DNA from: Amycolatopsis sp. DSM 110486
GTDB lineage: Bacteria > Actinomycetota > Actinomycetes > Mycobacteriales > Pseudonocardiaceae
NCBI RefSeq assembly: GCF_019468465.1
Contig: NZ_CP080519.1
Coordinates: forward strand, 10,893,131-10,957,130
Direction of reading: 5' to 3'
Length of the DNA stretch: 64,000 nucleotides
Each line of letters begins with the position of its first letter. Positions within the stretch are counted from its first letter, which is position 1. Below are positions 55,703-64,000 of the stretch, piece after piece. Under the pieces are notes generated by a model. The model had not been told where the DNA came from and ran no database searches. It worked only from the letters and a program-made list of their open reading frames with translations. The position numbers and the translations under genes are program-made.

Positions 55703-58269
55703 CCACGACGGCACCCCGTCCGCCCGTTTCCCAGGCTCCCCCGCCGATCCCGCACACGCCGACCCGGCAGCCGGCCGCGCAACCGCCGGTGTGGTCGAGC
55801 GGGATCCTGCCGCCGGTCGCCGCGGGCATCGCGACGCTGTGCGCGGCCACGTCGCTCACCGGCGTCGTCTCCGGGTGGGCGTGGTTCGGTTACCTGTTCG
55901 TGGCGGTCATCCTGATCGCGTCGACCGGCCTGGCGCTGCGCTCGCTGCGCGCGCCGACCGTGCTGGTCGGTCTCGGCCAGCTCGTGGTGCTGCTGTTCCT
56001 GGTCACGGGCGCGTTCACCACGCAGGGCATCCTCAAGATCATCCCGGGGCCGACGGCGTTCGGCGAGCTGCAGGCGACGCTCGCGGCGTCGGCCGAGCAG
56101 ATCCGCACCGGGCTGCCCCCGGTCGAGGGCACGCAGCCGATCCTCTGCCTGGTGACGATCGCGATCGGGCTGGTCGCGGTGCTCGTCGACACGCTCGCGG
56201 TGGCCGCCGCGGCACCGGCGGCGACTGGTCTGGTCCTCCTGTGCGTGTACGCGGTGCCGGCGGCGCTGTCCGACGAAATGCTGCCGTGGTGGACGTTCCT
56301 GCTCGGCGCGGCCGCGTTCGCGTGCCTGCTCGCCCTCGACGGCAACCACCGGCACCGGCGCTGGCGCAACCGTGAGGCGCCGGGTTCGGGCGGGCGCGCG
56401 CGAGCGTTGCAGGCGCCCGTGGCCGTGGTGAGCGCGGCCGTCGTGCTCGGTCTGCTCGGCGGCGGGATCACGTGGGTGGGCACCGTCGGGAAGATCCCCT
56501 TCGGCGCCGGCTCGGGCGCGGGCGGCGACGGCAGTGGCGGGTTCGGCGTCGCGCCGTTCACGCAGCTGCGCGGCCTGCTCGACCAGGGTCAGAACGCCGA
56601 GCTGTTCCAAGTCCGCGGCCTCGGCAACGACCGGCGGTACCTCCGGGCGTTCACGCTCGACACGTACACGCCCAACCAGGGCTGGGGCCTGCGCGGCGGC
56701 GGCCAGGCGCAGACGGGTGTGCTCGCCAACAGCACCCTGCCCGCGGCGCCCGGCGACGACGGCACCGGCGTGTCGCGGCAGATCCAGATCCAGCCCACGC
56801 AGTGGGTGGACAACTGGCTGCCCGTCTACGGTGCGCCGCGCGCGCTGCGCGGGCTTTCGCCGCAGTGGCTGTACGACCGGGTCAGTGGCGCCGTCTTCAC
56901 CACGAAGAGCGAGTCCGCGCCGACCTACACCGAGGTCGCGTCGCTGAAGGAACCGACGGCCGCCGAGCTGCGCTCCACCGATCCGAAGTCCGACGAGGTG
57001 CCGGCGTTCTACTCGCAGATCGGCCGAGTGGACCCACGGGTCGTCGCGAAGACCAACCAGCTCATCGCGGGCAAGACCGACAACTTCGACAAGGCCACCG
57101 CGCTGTGGCAGTTCTTCAGCGCGCAGAACGGTTTCGTGTACGACACGAAGACCGCGGACGCCACTGACGCGGACGCACTGGCCGACTTCATCCTGAACGG
57201 CAAGCGCGGCTACTGCGAGCAGTACGCGTCGGCGATGGCCGTGATGCTGCGCGTCGCCCACATCCCCGCGCGGGTGGCCATCGGCTTCACGCCGGGCGTG
57301 CCCAAGGGCGACTACCAGTCGATCAGCTCGCAGGACGCGCACGCGTGGGTCGAGGCGTACTTCGGCGACAAGGGCTGGGTCAGCTTCGACCCGACGCCGC
57401 TCGCCGACGGCCGCGGCATCGTCCCGTCGTACCTGCAGCAGAACAACCAGAACTCCCAGCAGCCCGACGCCACCGACGATCTGCCCACCGCGCCGCGCTC
57501 CAACTCCCCGGCCACGCAGTCGCCCCTCGACAAGGGCCAGAACGAGGCCACCCCGACCACCACGGCCACGGCCGAATCGAACGACGGCTGGCTCGCGATC
57601 CTCGCCGCCGTGCTCGCCGTCCTGGGCGCCGCGGCGGTGGTCACGGCGTACGTCCTGCGGCGGCGGCCGCCCGCTCCGGGTACCGCGACTCCGGGCCTGC
57701 CGCCCGGCGCCGTCCCGGATGGCGACGTCCTGGTCCACGCCCCGGCTCCCGCGGCCGCGCGCACCAGCCAGGTCGCCCTGTGGCTGCCCCTGGCGGGTGG
57801 CGTGCTCCTCGTTGCCGCGCTGGGTTTCCTGGCCGGTCTCGTGGCTTGGTGGTTCGCCGTGATCGTCGTGCTGCTCCTGGTCGGCTTCGGCGGCCCGGCG
57901 GCCCTGCGCGACTTCACCCGCCGCCGCCACCTCCAGGCGATCGTCACCCACGCCCCCGGCTCCGCCGACGCGGCGTGGCGCGAGCTCAAGGCCGAGTGCG
58001 CCGACCGAGGCCTCCCGCTGGCCGACAGCGACACCGTCCGCGTGGCCGGCCAGAAGATCGCCGAGCGCCACCACCTCGACGACTCCGGCCGCGACAGCCT
58101 GCGCACGGTGATCGGCGCCGTCGAGCGCACTTGGTACAGCGGCGCGACCACGGCGGACCCGGAACTGGCCCCGGCCTTCGACAGCCTCCGCCACAGCCTG
58201 CGTACGACGGCTCCCCTGTCCTGGCGGGGGCGCCTCTTCCCGAAGTCGATCCTGCGGCGCCACTCCTGA
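55699..58269 (+). CDS. TgpA-like membrane transglutaminase (DUF3488/DUF4129)
   Basis: 856 residues. Six or so N-terminal helices form the DUF3488 part; the periplasmic transglutaminase domain has the catalytic triad in RGYCEQYASAM (Cys near 504), DAHAWVEAYF (His near 546) and FDPTPLADG (Asp near 563). One more helix and a cytoplasmic DUF4129 tail follow. It probably cleaves or crosslinks proteins in the cell envelope. The same gene order recurs in many Actinobacteria. A hairpin terminator follows 14 bp after the stop. Confidence 0.94.
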   Translation: MTTTAPRPPVSQAPPPIPHTPTRQPAAQPPVWSSGILPPVAAGIATLCAATSLTGVVSGWAWFGYLFVAVILIASTGLALRSLRAPTVLVGLGQLVVLLFLVTGAFTTQGILKIIPGPTAFGELQATLAASAEQIRTGLPPVEGTQPILCLVTIAIGLVAVLVDTLAVAAAAPAATGLVLLCVYAVPAALSDEMLPWWTFLLGAAAFACLLALDGNHRHRRWRNREAPGSGGRARALQAPVAVVSAAVVLGLLGGGITWVGTVGKIPFGAGSGAGGDGSGGFGVAPFTQLRGLLDQGQNAELFQVRGLGNDRRYLRAFTLDTYTPNQGWGLRGGGQAQTGVLANSTLPAAPGDDGTGVSRQIQIQPTQWVDNWLPVYGAPRALRGLSPQWLYDRVSGAVFTTKSESAPTYTEVASLKEPTAAELRSTDPKSDEVPAFYSQIGRVDPRVVAKTNQLIAGKTDNFDKATALWQFFSAQNGFVYDTKTADATDADALADFILNGKRGYCEQYASAMAVMLRVAHIPARVAIGFTPGVPKGDYQSISSQDAHAWVEAYFGDKGWVSFDPTPLADGRGIVPSYLQQNNQNSQQPDATDDLPTAPRSNSPATQSPLDKGQNEATPTTTATAESNDGWLAILAAVLAVLGAAAVVTAYVLRRRPPAPGTATPGLPPGAVPDGDVLVHAPAPAAARTSQVALWLPLAGGVLLVAALGFLAGLVAWWFAVIVVLLLVGFGGPAALRDFTRRRHLQAIVTHAPGSADAAWRELKAECADRGLPLADSDTVRVAGQKIAERHHLDDSGRDSLRTVIGAVERTWYSGATTADPELAPAFDSLRHSLRTTAPLSWRGRLFPKSILRRHS

Positions 58270-58282
58270 CCTGACGCGGTTC

Positions 58283-58320
58283 CCGGCCCCGGCTCGTCGA
58301 CCCCTGACGACCGGGGCCGG
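58283..58320 (+). terminator. Hairpin terminator of the MoxR-DUF58-TgpA operon
   Basis: CCGGCCCCGG pairs perfectly with CCGGGGCCGG around an 18-base loop. Confidence 0.8.
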
Positions 58321-58523
58321 CGCTTGTCCTGGGTCAGCCGGGAGGGGTACGACGATCCGGCCCAGCACGCGTAGCCCGGGCCCGAAGAGTCACCCGCTGG
58401 TACACGATCGAACAGGCCTCGGACAACGCCCGGACCGTGGCTTCGACTGGACCCGCGCACACGAGAATCCGCGCTCCACCCCAGCCGGGTGAAGCGCGGA
58501 TCCCACGACGTCGCCGAAGGGAG

Positions 58524-58931
58524 CTACTGCTCCTCGAAGCGCTGGCGGAAGCGCTCTTCCATGCGTTGCGTGAACGAGCTCTTGCCGCCCGATCCCTTGC
58601 CGCCGCCACCGCCGCGGCCGGAGTCTTTGCCGCCTCCGCCGCTGTCGCCGTGACGTAACGACGTGACCGCCAACATGACCCCGAAGAACATCACGAGGAA
58701 CCCCAGCACGCTGATCAACGGGATGTCGGCGACCCGCAGCACGGGCACCACCACGCCGAGCACCAGGAGCGCTACCCCTACCACGAACAGCGCGATCCCT
58801 TGGATGCGCCGTCGACGGGCGGGGCGGCGCAACCGGGTGCCACGCACCGTGGATGCGAACTTGGGGTCCTCGGCATAGAGCTCGCGCTCGATCTGATCGA
58901 GCAGCCGCTGCTCATGCTCGGAGAGTGGCAT
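58524..58931 (-). CDS. DUF3040 family membrane protein
   Basis: 135 residues. MPLSEHEQRLLDQIERELY is the DUF3040 start, followed by an Arg-rich patch, two helices (GIALFVVGVALLVLGVVVPV, then ISVLGFLVMFFGVMLAV) and a Gly/Ser/Lys-rich tail ending FRQRFEEQ. Found in most Actinobacteria near dinB or mraZ; no function is established. Confidence 0.92.
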   Translation of the reverse strand: MPLSEHEQRLLDQIERELYAEDPKFASTVRGTRLRRPARRRRIQGIALFVVGVALLVLGVVVPVLRVADIPLISVLGFLVMFFGVMLAVTSLRHGDSGGGGKDSGRGGGGGKGSGGKSSFTQRMEERFRQRFEEQ

Positions 58932-59175
58932 CTTTCCTCCTCCGGCACAGCTGTCGCGGGCGCCGGGCCGCGCAACGTTCTGGACCCAACTGCCGGCCCC
59001 AGGCGGGGCGGCACTGTCCAGGATACGAGCCCCACGCGCGTCCGACTACCCGATCCCGCATCCAGAAGGGATCGAATTGGGGGAAATCACGACTGACGTG
59101 GGTTGACACTGGGTCACGACGGCCCGGTGACGGTACAACGGGCGACACAATAGACGACACAATCGGCCACGCGTT

Positions 59176-60426
59176 TCACGTCTCGCGGGGCGTCAGCAAC
59201 GACGCCGGGCGCACCGCGGCCGACCCGAACTTCGACCTCGCCACGTCGGCGGCCACTTCCGCATCGCGCCAGCGCGGCTCGGCGGAGGCGAACTGGAGCT
59301 GCTCGCCGCCCTCGCCCGTGTCGAGGCCCTCCACGCGCACGCCGATCAGGCGCACGGCACCCGTGGGGGCGTGCTCGGCCAGCAGCTCGACCGCCGTCCG
59401 GTGGATGTCGCGCGCGACATCCGTGGCCGCGTACAGCGTGCGCGCCCGAGTGATCGTGGTGAAGTCGGCGAAGCGGACCTTGATCGACACCGTGCGCCCG
59501 CGCAGCCCGCGCGCCCGCAGCGTCGCGCCGACCCGTTCGGACAGCCTCAGCAGCTCCAGCCCGAGCTCGTCGCGGCTGTGCAGGTCGACGTCGAACGTCC
59601 GCTCCGCCCCGATCGACTTCTCCGCCGCCTCGGCGACCACGGCGCGGTCGTCGTGCCCGTTGGCGAGCGCCCACAGGTGCTCCCCCATCGCGTTGCCCAG
59701 CGACCGCCGCAGCCGCGCGGGCGGGGCGGCGGCGACGTCGGCGATCGTGTGCAGCGCCTGCCCCCGCAGCTGCTCCTCGGTGCGCTTCCCCACGCCCCAC
59801 AGCGCCGAGACCGGCAACGGGTGCAGGAACGCCAGCGTCTCGGCCGCCGGCACCACGACCATCCCGTCGGGCTTCGCCATCCCCGACGCGAGCTTCGCGA
59901 CGAACTTGACCTTCGCGACGCCGACCGAGCACGTGATCCCGTGCTCGGCATGCACCCGCGAACGGATCCGCGCGCCCAGCCGCGCGGGCGTGGCCCCCAG
60001 CCGCCGCAACGCCCCGCTCACGTCCAGGAACGCCTCGTCGAGGCTCAGTGGCTCCACGAGCGGCGTCAGCTCGCGGAAGATGTCCATCACCTGCCGCGAG
60101 ACCTCGCCGTAGAGCCCCGACGTGGGCGTGATGCAGATCAGGTGCGGGCACAGCCGTTTCGCCGTGGAAAACGGCATCGCCGACTGCACGCCGTACTTGC
60201 GCGCCGGGTAGTTGGCCGCGGCCACCACCGACCGCGGCCCGCCGCCGGACACCACGACGGGTTTGTCCACCAGCTCAGGCCGGGTCCTCAGTTCGCACGA
60301 CACGAAGAACGCGTCCATGTCCACGTGCAGGATCCCGCAGCCGGTGTCGTCCGGCAGCGTCTCGGCACCCGTGGTGACGCGGTAGCGGGCCATGCCGCTG
60401 GGCAGTTCGGCGTTTCTGCTCCCCAC
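59176..60426 (-). CDS. dinB: DNA polymerase IV
   Basis: 416 residues. Catalytic acids are in HVDMDAFFVSCE (Asp near 36) and SLDEAFLDVSG near residue 127. The little-finger domain follows near 250-350. It is a Y-family translesion polymerase of the cytoplasm. GTG at 60426 starts the frame; ATG at 60393 is an alternative with no better ribosome site. No LexA box is evident upstream. Confidence 0.95.
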   Translation of the reverse strand: MGSRNAELPSGMARYRVTTGAETLPDDTGCGILHVDMDAFFVSCELRTRPELVDKPVVVSGGGPRSVVAAANYPARKYGVQSAMPFSTAKRLCPHLICITPTSGLYGEVSRQVMDIFRELTPLVEPLSLDEAFLDVSGALRRLGATPARLGARIRSRVHAEHGITCSVGVAKVKFVAKLASGMAKPDGMVVVPAAETLAFLHPLPVSALWGVGKRTEEQLRGQALHTIADVAAAPPARLRRSLGNAMGEHLWALANGHDDRAVVAEAAEKSIGAERTFDVDLHSRDELGLELLRLSERVGATLRARGLRGRTVSIKVRFADFTTITRARTLYAATDVARDIHRTAVELLAEHAPTGAVRLIGVRVEGLDTGEGGEQLQFASAEPRWRDAEVAADVARSKFGSAAVRPASLLTPRET

Positions 60427-60496
60427 GGGAACCGACGCTACCGGGGACCCCCGACAATTCCGGGAACGCCCTGCTCAGCGCCGGAAGATCGCAGGT

Positions 60497-61234
60497 TCAG
60501 ACCTGCGCGGGCCGTGCCATCGCGTGCAGCCGCCCGGCCACGTCGCGCAACGCCGGCACCGCGGCCGCCGCCAGTTCGAACTCCGCCAGCTCGTCCTCGC
60601 GCACCTCGCCGGGCACGACGTCGGCGATCACGCGGTCGCCCTGCAGCAGCGTCACCTCGAGGCCCGCCGCCACCAGCAGATCGGTCAGGCCGGCGCTGTC
60701 GAAGCGGCGCAGCACGGTGTCGCGCCCGCCGGGCACCACACCGTCGGTGCCGTCGAGCAGCCGCTGGGCCTCGGCGATCCGGCCGGCCAGCGCGCGGTGC
60801 AGCACGGCCGCGTTGCGGTTGGCCACGAGAACGGACAGCGCCCCGCCGGGTGCGACGGCCGCGGCCAGCGCGGCGAGCGCCACCGCCGGGTCGTCGACGA
60901 CCTCGAGCAGGCCGTGGGCGAGGACGAGGTCGGCCGAACCGGCCTCGACGTGGGCGCCGAGGGCGTCGGAGTCGTCCGCGATCACCGTGATCCGGTGCGA
61001 GACGCCCTCCTCCTCGGCGCGCCGACGCAGCGTCGCCAGCGCGTTGGGATTGGGCTCGACCACGGTCACGAGGCAGCCCGCCGACGCGAACGGCACCGCC
61101 CAGCCGCCACTGCCGCCGCCGACGTCGACGACGGAGGGCTGCTCCACGCCGCGGGCGCGGGCAGCCCGCAGCTCCGCCTCGAGCGCCCGGCGAACGGCGC
61201 CCGAACCCCGGGCCGCCACGGTGTCCGTCTTCAT
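60497..61234 (-). CDS. SAM-dependent class I methyltransferase
   Basis: 245 residues. The SAM motif VVDVGGGSGGWAVPFA near residue 37 and VVEPNPNALATLRRR (acidic loop) define it; later blocks LVLAHGLLEVVDDP and GGALSVLVANRNAAV fit. Substrate unknown. ATG 61234. It is divergent from the ParA-like gene, with 117 bp between, and lies downstream of nothing else obvious. Confidence 0.88.
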   Translation of the reverse strand: MKTDTVAARGSGAVRRALEAELRAARARGVEQPSVVDVGGGSGGWAVPFASAGCLVTVVEPNPNALATLRRRAEEEGVSHRITVIADDSDALGAHVEAGSADLVLAHGLLEVVDDPAVALAALAAAVAPGGALSVLVANRNAAVLHRALAGRIAEAQRLLDGTDGVVPGGRDTVLRRFDSAGLTDLLVAAGLEVTLLQGDRVIADVVPGEVREDELAEFELAAAAVPALRDVAGRLHAMARPAQV

Positions 61235-61338
61235 AGTCGGACAGGGTAGTGCCCGCCTGCCGGTCACCCGCCGTCACCCGGGCCTGCCCGGAAGAGGTGT
61301 TCGGCACCTTCCTCGCGACCCGCCCCGCCCGCGGCCCG

Positions 61339-61352
61339 TAGGCTGTGCCGAG
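61339..61352 (+). promoter_or_regulatory. Possible leaderless promoter of the ParA-like gene
   Basis: TAGGCT at 61339-61344 is a fair -10 element, with seven bases before GTG 61352, so transcription would start on the codon. No ribosome site precedes this GTG. A -35 element is not clear. Confidence 0.4.
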
Positions 61353-62224
61353 TGCACACGGTCGCCGTTCTCAGCCTCAAGGGTGGCGTCGGTAAAACGA
61401 CGGTAGCGCTCGGTATCGCGTCGGCCGCTCTGCGTAGGGGTACCCGCACGCTCGTGGCCGACCTCGACCCGCAGGGCAATGCCACCACCTCGCTCGACCC
61501 GCCCTACACCGACGCGACGCTCGCCGACGTCCTCGAGACCCCCGCGCGGGCGGTCCTCGAACGCGCGATCGCGCCCAGCGTGTGGAGCGACGAGGTCGAC
61601 GTGCTGGTCGGCACCGAGGAGCTGGAGCTGCTCAACGAGCCCGATTCCGACGGCCGGCGCCTGGAGAACCTGTCGCGCGCGCTCGACGAGCTGCACCAGA
61701 ACCCGCTGCGCGAAGAGCCGTACGAGCTCGTGGTCATCGACTGCCCGCCGTCACTCGGCCGGCTGACGAAGTCCGCCCTCGTGGCGGCCGACAGCGCACT
61801 GATCGTCACCGAGCCCACGATGTACGCCGTGGCGGGCGCCCAGCGCGCGCTGGAGGCCATCGAGCGCATCCGCGAGGAGAGCAACCCGGGTCTGCGCCCG
61901 ATCGGTGTCCTGGTCAACAAGCTGCGCGTGCGCTCCTACGAGCACCAGTTCCGCGTCGCCGAGCTGCGTGAGAACTTCGGCTCACTGGTGATGCCCACGG
62001 CGATCCCCGACCGGCTGGCCGTGCAGCAGGCGCAGGGCGCGTGCAGCCCGATCCACGAGTGGCACTCCCCCGGCGCCCAGGAGATCGCGCTGACGTTCAA
62101 CATGGTGCTGGCCAAGATCCTGCGGTCCAACCGCGCCGGGCGTCACCGCGTGCGCGGCGACGAGGGCGAGGCCCTCGAGACCACCGCCGAGCCGTCGGCG
62201 ACCGTGCCCGACGCCGCGGGCTGA
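61352..62224 (+). CDS. ParA/MinD-type ATPase
   Basis: 290 residues. The deviant Walker A KGGVGKTT lies at residues 10-17 and DLDPQGNATTSL follows; the switch region VVIDCPPSLG is near residue 130. Such ATPases segregate chromosomes, plasmids or large cargoes, or place division proteins. No parB or parS site is close, so it is not the chromosomal par locus by context. It is followed 3 bp later by the truncated nei-like gene. Confidence 0.9.
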   Translation: MHTVAVLSLKGGVGKTTVALGIASAALRRGTRTLVADLDPQGNATTSLDPPYTDATLADVLETPARAVLERAIAPSVWSDEVDVLVGTEELELLNEPDSDGRRLENLSRALDELHQNPLREEPYELVVIDCPPSLGRLTKSALVAADSALIVTEPTMYAVAGAQRALEAIERIREESNPGLRPIGVLVNKLRVRSYEHQFRVAELRENFGSLVMPTAIPDRLAVQQAQGACSPIHEWHSPGAQEIALTFNMVLAKILRSNRAGRHRVRGDEGEALETTAEPSATVPDAAG

Positions 62225-62227
62225 GCC

Positions 62228-62749
62228 GTGCCCGAGGGCGACACCGTCTTCCTGGCCGGCAAGCTGCTCGACAAGGCGCTGGCCGGGAAGACGCTGGTAC
62301 GCGGGGAGTTCCGCCATCCCGCACTGGCCACTGTGGACCTTTCGGGCCGTGTCGTGCTCGGCGTCGGGACGGTCGGCAAGCACCTGCTCACGCGATTCTC
62401 CGGCGACCTCACGCTCCACAGCCACCTGCGCATGGACGGCAGCTGGGACATCTACCCCGCCGGCGGCCGCTGGCGCACCCCGGCCCACCACGCGCATGTG
62501 ATCCTCGCGACCGCCGACGTGCAGGCGATCGGCTTCCGCGTCCACGACTTGAAACTCGTGCCCACGACGGCGGAACACGACCTGGTCGCGCACCTCGGTC
62601 CCGACCTGCTCGATCCACAGTGGAGCGACGAGCATGCGGCGCAAGCCGCAGCCGCATTGGCCGCGCAGCCGGACCGCGAGCTGGGTGACGCACTGCTCGA
62701 CCAGCGCGTGATGGCCGGCGTCAACGCCAATTTAGTAACACTGGTCTGA
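62228..62749 (+). pseudogene. Truncated Fpg/Nei-type DNA glycosylase
   Basis: 173 residues. The N-terminal catalytic PEGDTVF (Pro2, Glu3) is intact, as are VGKHLLTRF and the SHLRMDGSW part. The family's next landmark, MAGVGNVYKSE, breaks off: the frame reads RVMAGVNANLVTLV and stops. The zinc-finger domain and second half of the DNA-binding helices (about 90-100 residues) are missing, so base excision is unlikely. The break coincides with an AT-rich patch and the palindrome CTGGTCTGACCAG (62741-62753). It may be an insertion or deletion edge. Confidence 0.8.
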
Positions 62750-62833
62750 CCAGGGGAAACCTGCTGGCAACGACAGCCAGCGGGGCCGTCGCCGACCGGC
62801 GACAGTCACCCGCTCCCACCTTCGGGGGCACGA

Positions 62834-63121
62834 ATGATCACCTACACCGAGTTCCACCAGATCGCCGTCGAGCACGGCCCGAACATCGCCGGTGCCCGTG
62901 TCCTCGAGGACGGCGTCACCGTCGAGGACACCGTCGTCTGGTGGCGCCGATACGAGGACGAGCACCCCCCGCACGTCTACTCGAGCTATTGCTGGTGCGA
63001 CCCCGAGTGGAACGCCGAGGCCGGCTACATGGCGCACCGCGGCGCGCAGCCGATCCAGTTCGCCGCGCACGCCAACGACCTCGTCGACCCCGAGGGCATC
63101 CCGGCCGAGGACCACCGGTAA
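62834..63121 (+). CDS. Small protein of unknown function
   Basis: 95 residues, acidic and rich in Trp, Tyr and His (TVVWWRRYEDEHPPHVYSSY, then CWCDPEWNAEAGYMAHRG). A start with GGGGGC upstream and good codon use suggest it is real. I do not recognise a family. It follows the nei break by 85 bp, so it could belong to inserted DNA. Confidence 0.6.
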   Translation: MITYTEFHQIAVEHGPNIAGARVLEDGVTVEDTVVWWRRYEDEHPPHVYSSYCWCDPEWNAEAGYMAHRGAQPIQFAAHANDLVDPEGIPAEDHR

Positions 63122-63194
63122 GCCCGCTCAGTCGGTAACGCCAATGGTGATCAACGCGACGCTTCTGGGCAGACCTCACGGAAGGCCCAGACCA

Positions 63195-63398
63195 GTGGAC
63201 GCCACAACGAAACGCCTGACGATCATCCTCGCCACGATCTTGATCGTCGGCGTGGCGATCGTCGTCACCATCATCTCCGTCAACAACAGCAACCGCGCGG
63301 ACGACAAGGCGCGCCAGGACCAACAGCAGCACCAGGAGCAGGTGGACTCGATCTACGAGCAGTGCACGCACGGCGGCACCACCGGTTGGCAGTGCTGA
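63195..63398 (+). CDS. Small single-helix membrane protein
   Basis: 67 residues. An N-terminal helix (LTIILATILIVGVAIVVTI) is followed by a Gln/Asp/Lys-rich segment (ADDKARQDQQQHQEQVDS) and two Cys near the end. GTG 63195 has GGAAGG nine bases upstream. Type II topology is likely. No family is recognised. Confidence 0.55.
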   Translation: MDATTKRLTIILATILIVGVAIVVTIISVNNSNRADDKARQDQQQHQEQVDSIYEQCTHGGTTGWQC

Positions 63399-63421
63399 GC
63401 CGGCCCCAACGGCGCAACTCG

Positions 63422-63458
63422 ACGGCCCCCGCCATCGCGAGATGGAGGGGGCCGTTTT
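63422..63458 (+). terminator. Intrinsic terminator
   Basis: ACGGCCCCC and GGGGGCCGT enclose a second stem CCATC with GATGG, closed by GCGA, and TTTT follows. This is the clearest U-tract terminator of the window. It ends the small-protein transcript; the HD gene converges from the right. Confidence 0.85.
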
Positions 63459-63537
63459 GGTTGATCAGGCGGTCTTGAGCAAGACCATCCGCGAGGCCAT
63501 GCCGTAGACGTTGCCGCGCGAAGGCTTCCCGCTCTGC

Positions 63538-64000
63538 TCAGCGGTCCCGCCACGCCAGCGGGGACATGGTGACGGCGGCCTCGGCGATACGTCGAGCCGT
63601 CTCGGTCGAGAGGCCCTTGCGAGCGGAGTCGATCCACCCGGCGACGCGCTCAACTCCGATATCCCGGTACTCGACGGCTTGGAGAAGCATTTCGAGCTTG
63701 TCCGCGTCCTTCGCGCACCGCGCTTCGAGCGTCTCCCTGGACTCGAATTCGTCCACCGCGGTCCGGACCACATCGCGGGAGGTGGCCGGCAGGGCGGCTG
63801 TCTGGTCGGCGGTGATCTCGCGAGGCTCGGGCTTGCTCATGTACTTGGCCGCAGTGTGCGGGATGTCCCCCGTTCGGGTCTCCTGCGTGTCGTGCCAGAG
63901 TGCCAGGAACGCGGCCCGCTCCGGACTCCCGCCTTCCTCCGCAGCGAGCAGCGCCGCGATCTGGGCGGCGCGCAAGCTGTGTTCGGCGACCGATTCGGGA
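63538..64000 (-). CDS. HD-domain hydrolase (YfbR/HD_3-like), 5' end cut by window
   Basis: At least 154 residues are visible; the start lies beyond the right edge. The HD metal motifs are VAEHSLRAAQIA (His), LALWHDTQETRTGDIPH (His-Asp) and CAKDADKLEMLL (Asp). This order fits the 5'-deoxynucleotidase YfbR-like HD_3 family, which cleaves nucleotide monophosphates. The ORF is intact to its stop at 63538, converging on the terminator. Confidence 0.8.
   Translation of the reverse strand, partial: PESVAEHSLRAAQIAALLAAEEGGSPERAAFLALWHDTQETRTGDIPHTAAKYMSKPEPREITADQTAALPATSRDVVRTAVDEFESRETLEARCAKDADKLEMLLQAVEYRDIGVERVAGWIDSARKGLSTETARRIAEAAVTMSPLAWRDR

Noticed and set aside
55471..58368. 965-codon minus-strand open frame opposite the transglutaminase gene
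   Set aside because: Shadow of the plus-strand TgpA-like gene; no recognisable protein.
62760..62833. Possible tRNA or attachment-site fragment between nei and the next gene
   Set aside because: Two short hairpins are present, but no tRNA cloverleaf or T-loop sequence can be drawn.
63465..63773. Minus-strand frame whose end reads GNVYGMASRMVLLKTA
   Set aside because: Overlaps the HD-domain gene in another frame; the last residues echo GNVY of Nei only by chance as far as I can judge, and no coding support is seen.

Overview
The window is high-GC actinobacterial chromosome, most likely from a Pseudonocardiales genus such as Amycolatopsis. This is inferred from several signs: Wag31/DivIVA next to a SepF-FtsZ division block, a diaminopimelate-type MurE, a SAM-IV riboswitch and an ultrashort-stem T-box, ESX-associated PE/PPE/EspG-like genes, a DUF664 (mycothiol-type DinB fold) protein, a SigK/RskA pair, and many GTG or leaderless starts. 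I found no rRNA, tRNA, CRISPR array or complete mobile element.

Layout. From 1 to 16 kb lie housekeeping and accessory genes: a DUF885 peptidase (cut by the window edge), an HTH/Pro-rich protein, rluD-like and lspA, a frameshifted membrane gene, a class V aminotransferase under a SAM-IV riboswitch, a K+/H+ antiporter, two paralogous ArsR-like regulators, a penicillin-binding protein, ileS under a T-box, and an MFS pump. From 16 to 48 kb on the minus strand lies the division and cell-wall (dcw) cluster: mraZ-rsmH-ftsL-ftsI, a terminator-like hairpin, murE-murF-mraY-murD-ftsW-murG-murC-ftsQ, then after an interruption ftsZ-pgeF-yggS-sepF-yggT-wag31. Between ftsQ and ftsZ sit about 9.5 kb of unrelated genes: rskA-sigK-DUF1365-FAD oxidoreductase, a divergent cyclopropane-fatty-acid-synthase-like gene with a DUF1295 gene, then DUF664, OsmC, MFS and NmrA-like genes.

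From 48 to 64 kb are a flippase-like membrane protein, a small EspG/PPE/lipoprotein/PE-like locus, the MoxR-DUF58-transglutaminase triad, DUF3040, dinB, a methyltransferase, a ParA-like ATPase, a C-terminally truncated Nei glycosylase, and small unknown genes up to an HD-domain gene cut by the right edge.

How the genes work together. The dcw genes make lipid II from UDP-MurNAc (MurC, D, E, F, then MraY and MurG) and polymerise it at the FtsZ/SepF septum through FtsW, FtsI, FtsL and FtsQ, while Wag31 directs polar growth. The sigK block has the same gene families as the sigK locus of Mycobacterium tuberculosis and probably modifies membrane fatty acids. The 82-bp gap between its two divergent operons holds two mirror-placed SigK-like promoters, each predicting a leaderless transcript. 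That would make sigK autoregulated and the lipid genes its regulon. This is the most interesting regulatory hypothesis here. Others are an MraZ operator of four 10-bp-phased boxes on the mraZ promoter, a second group of phased TGGGG boxes about 200 bp upstream, and the break in Nei, which may mark an insertion or deletion edge.
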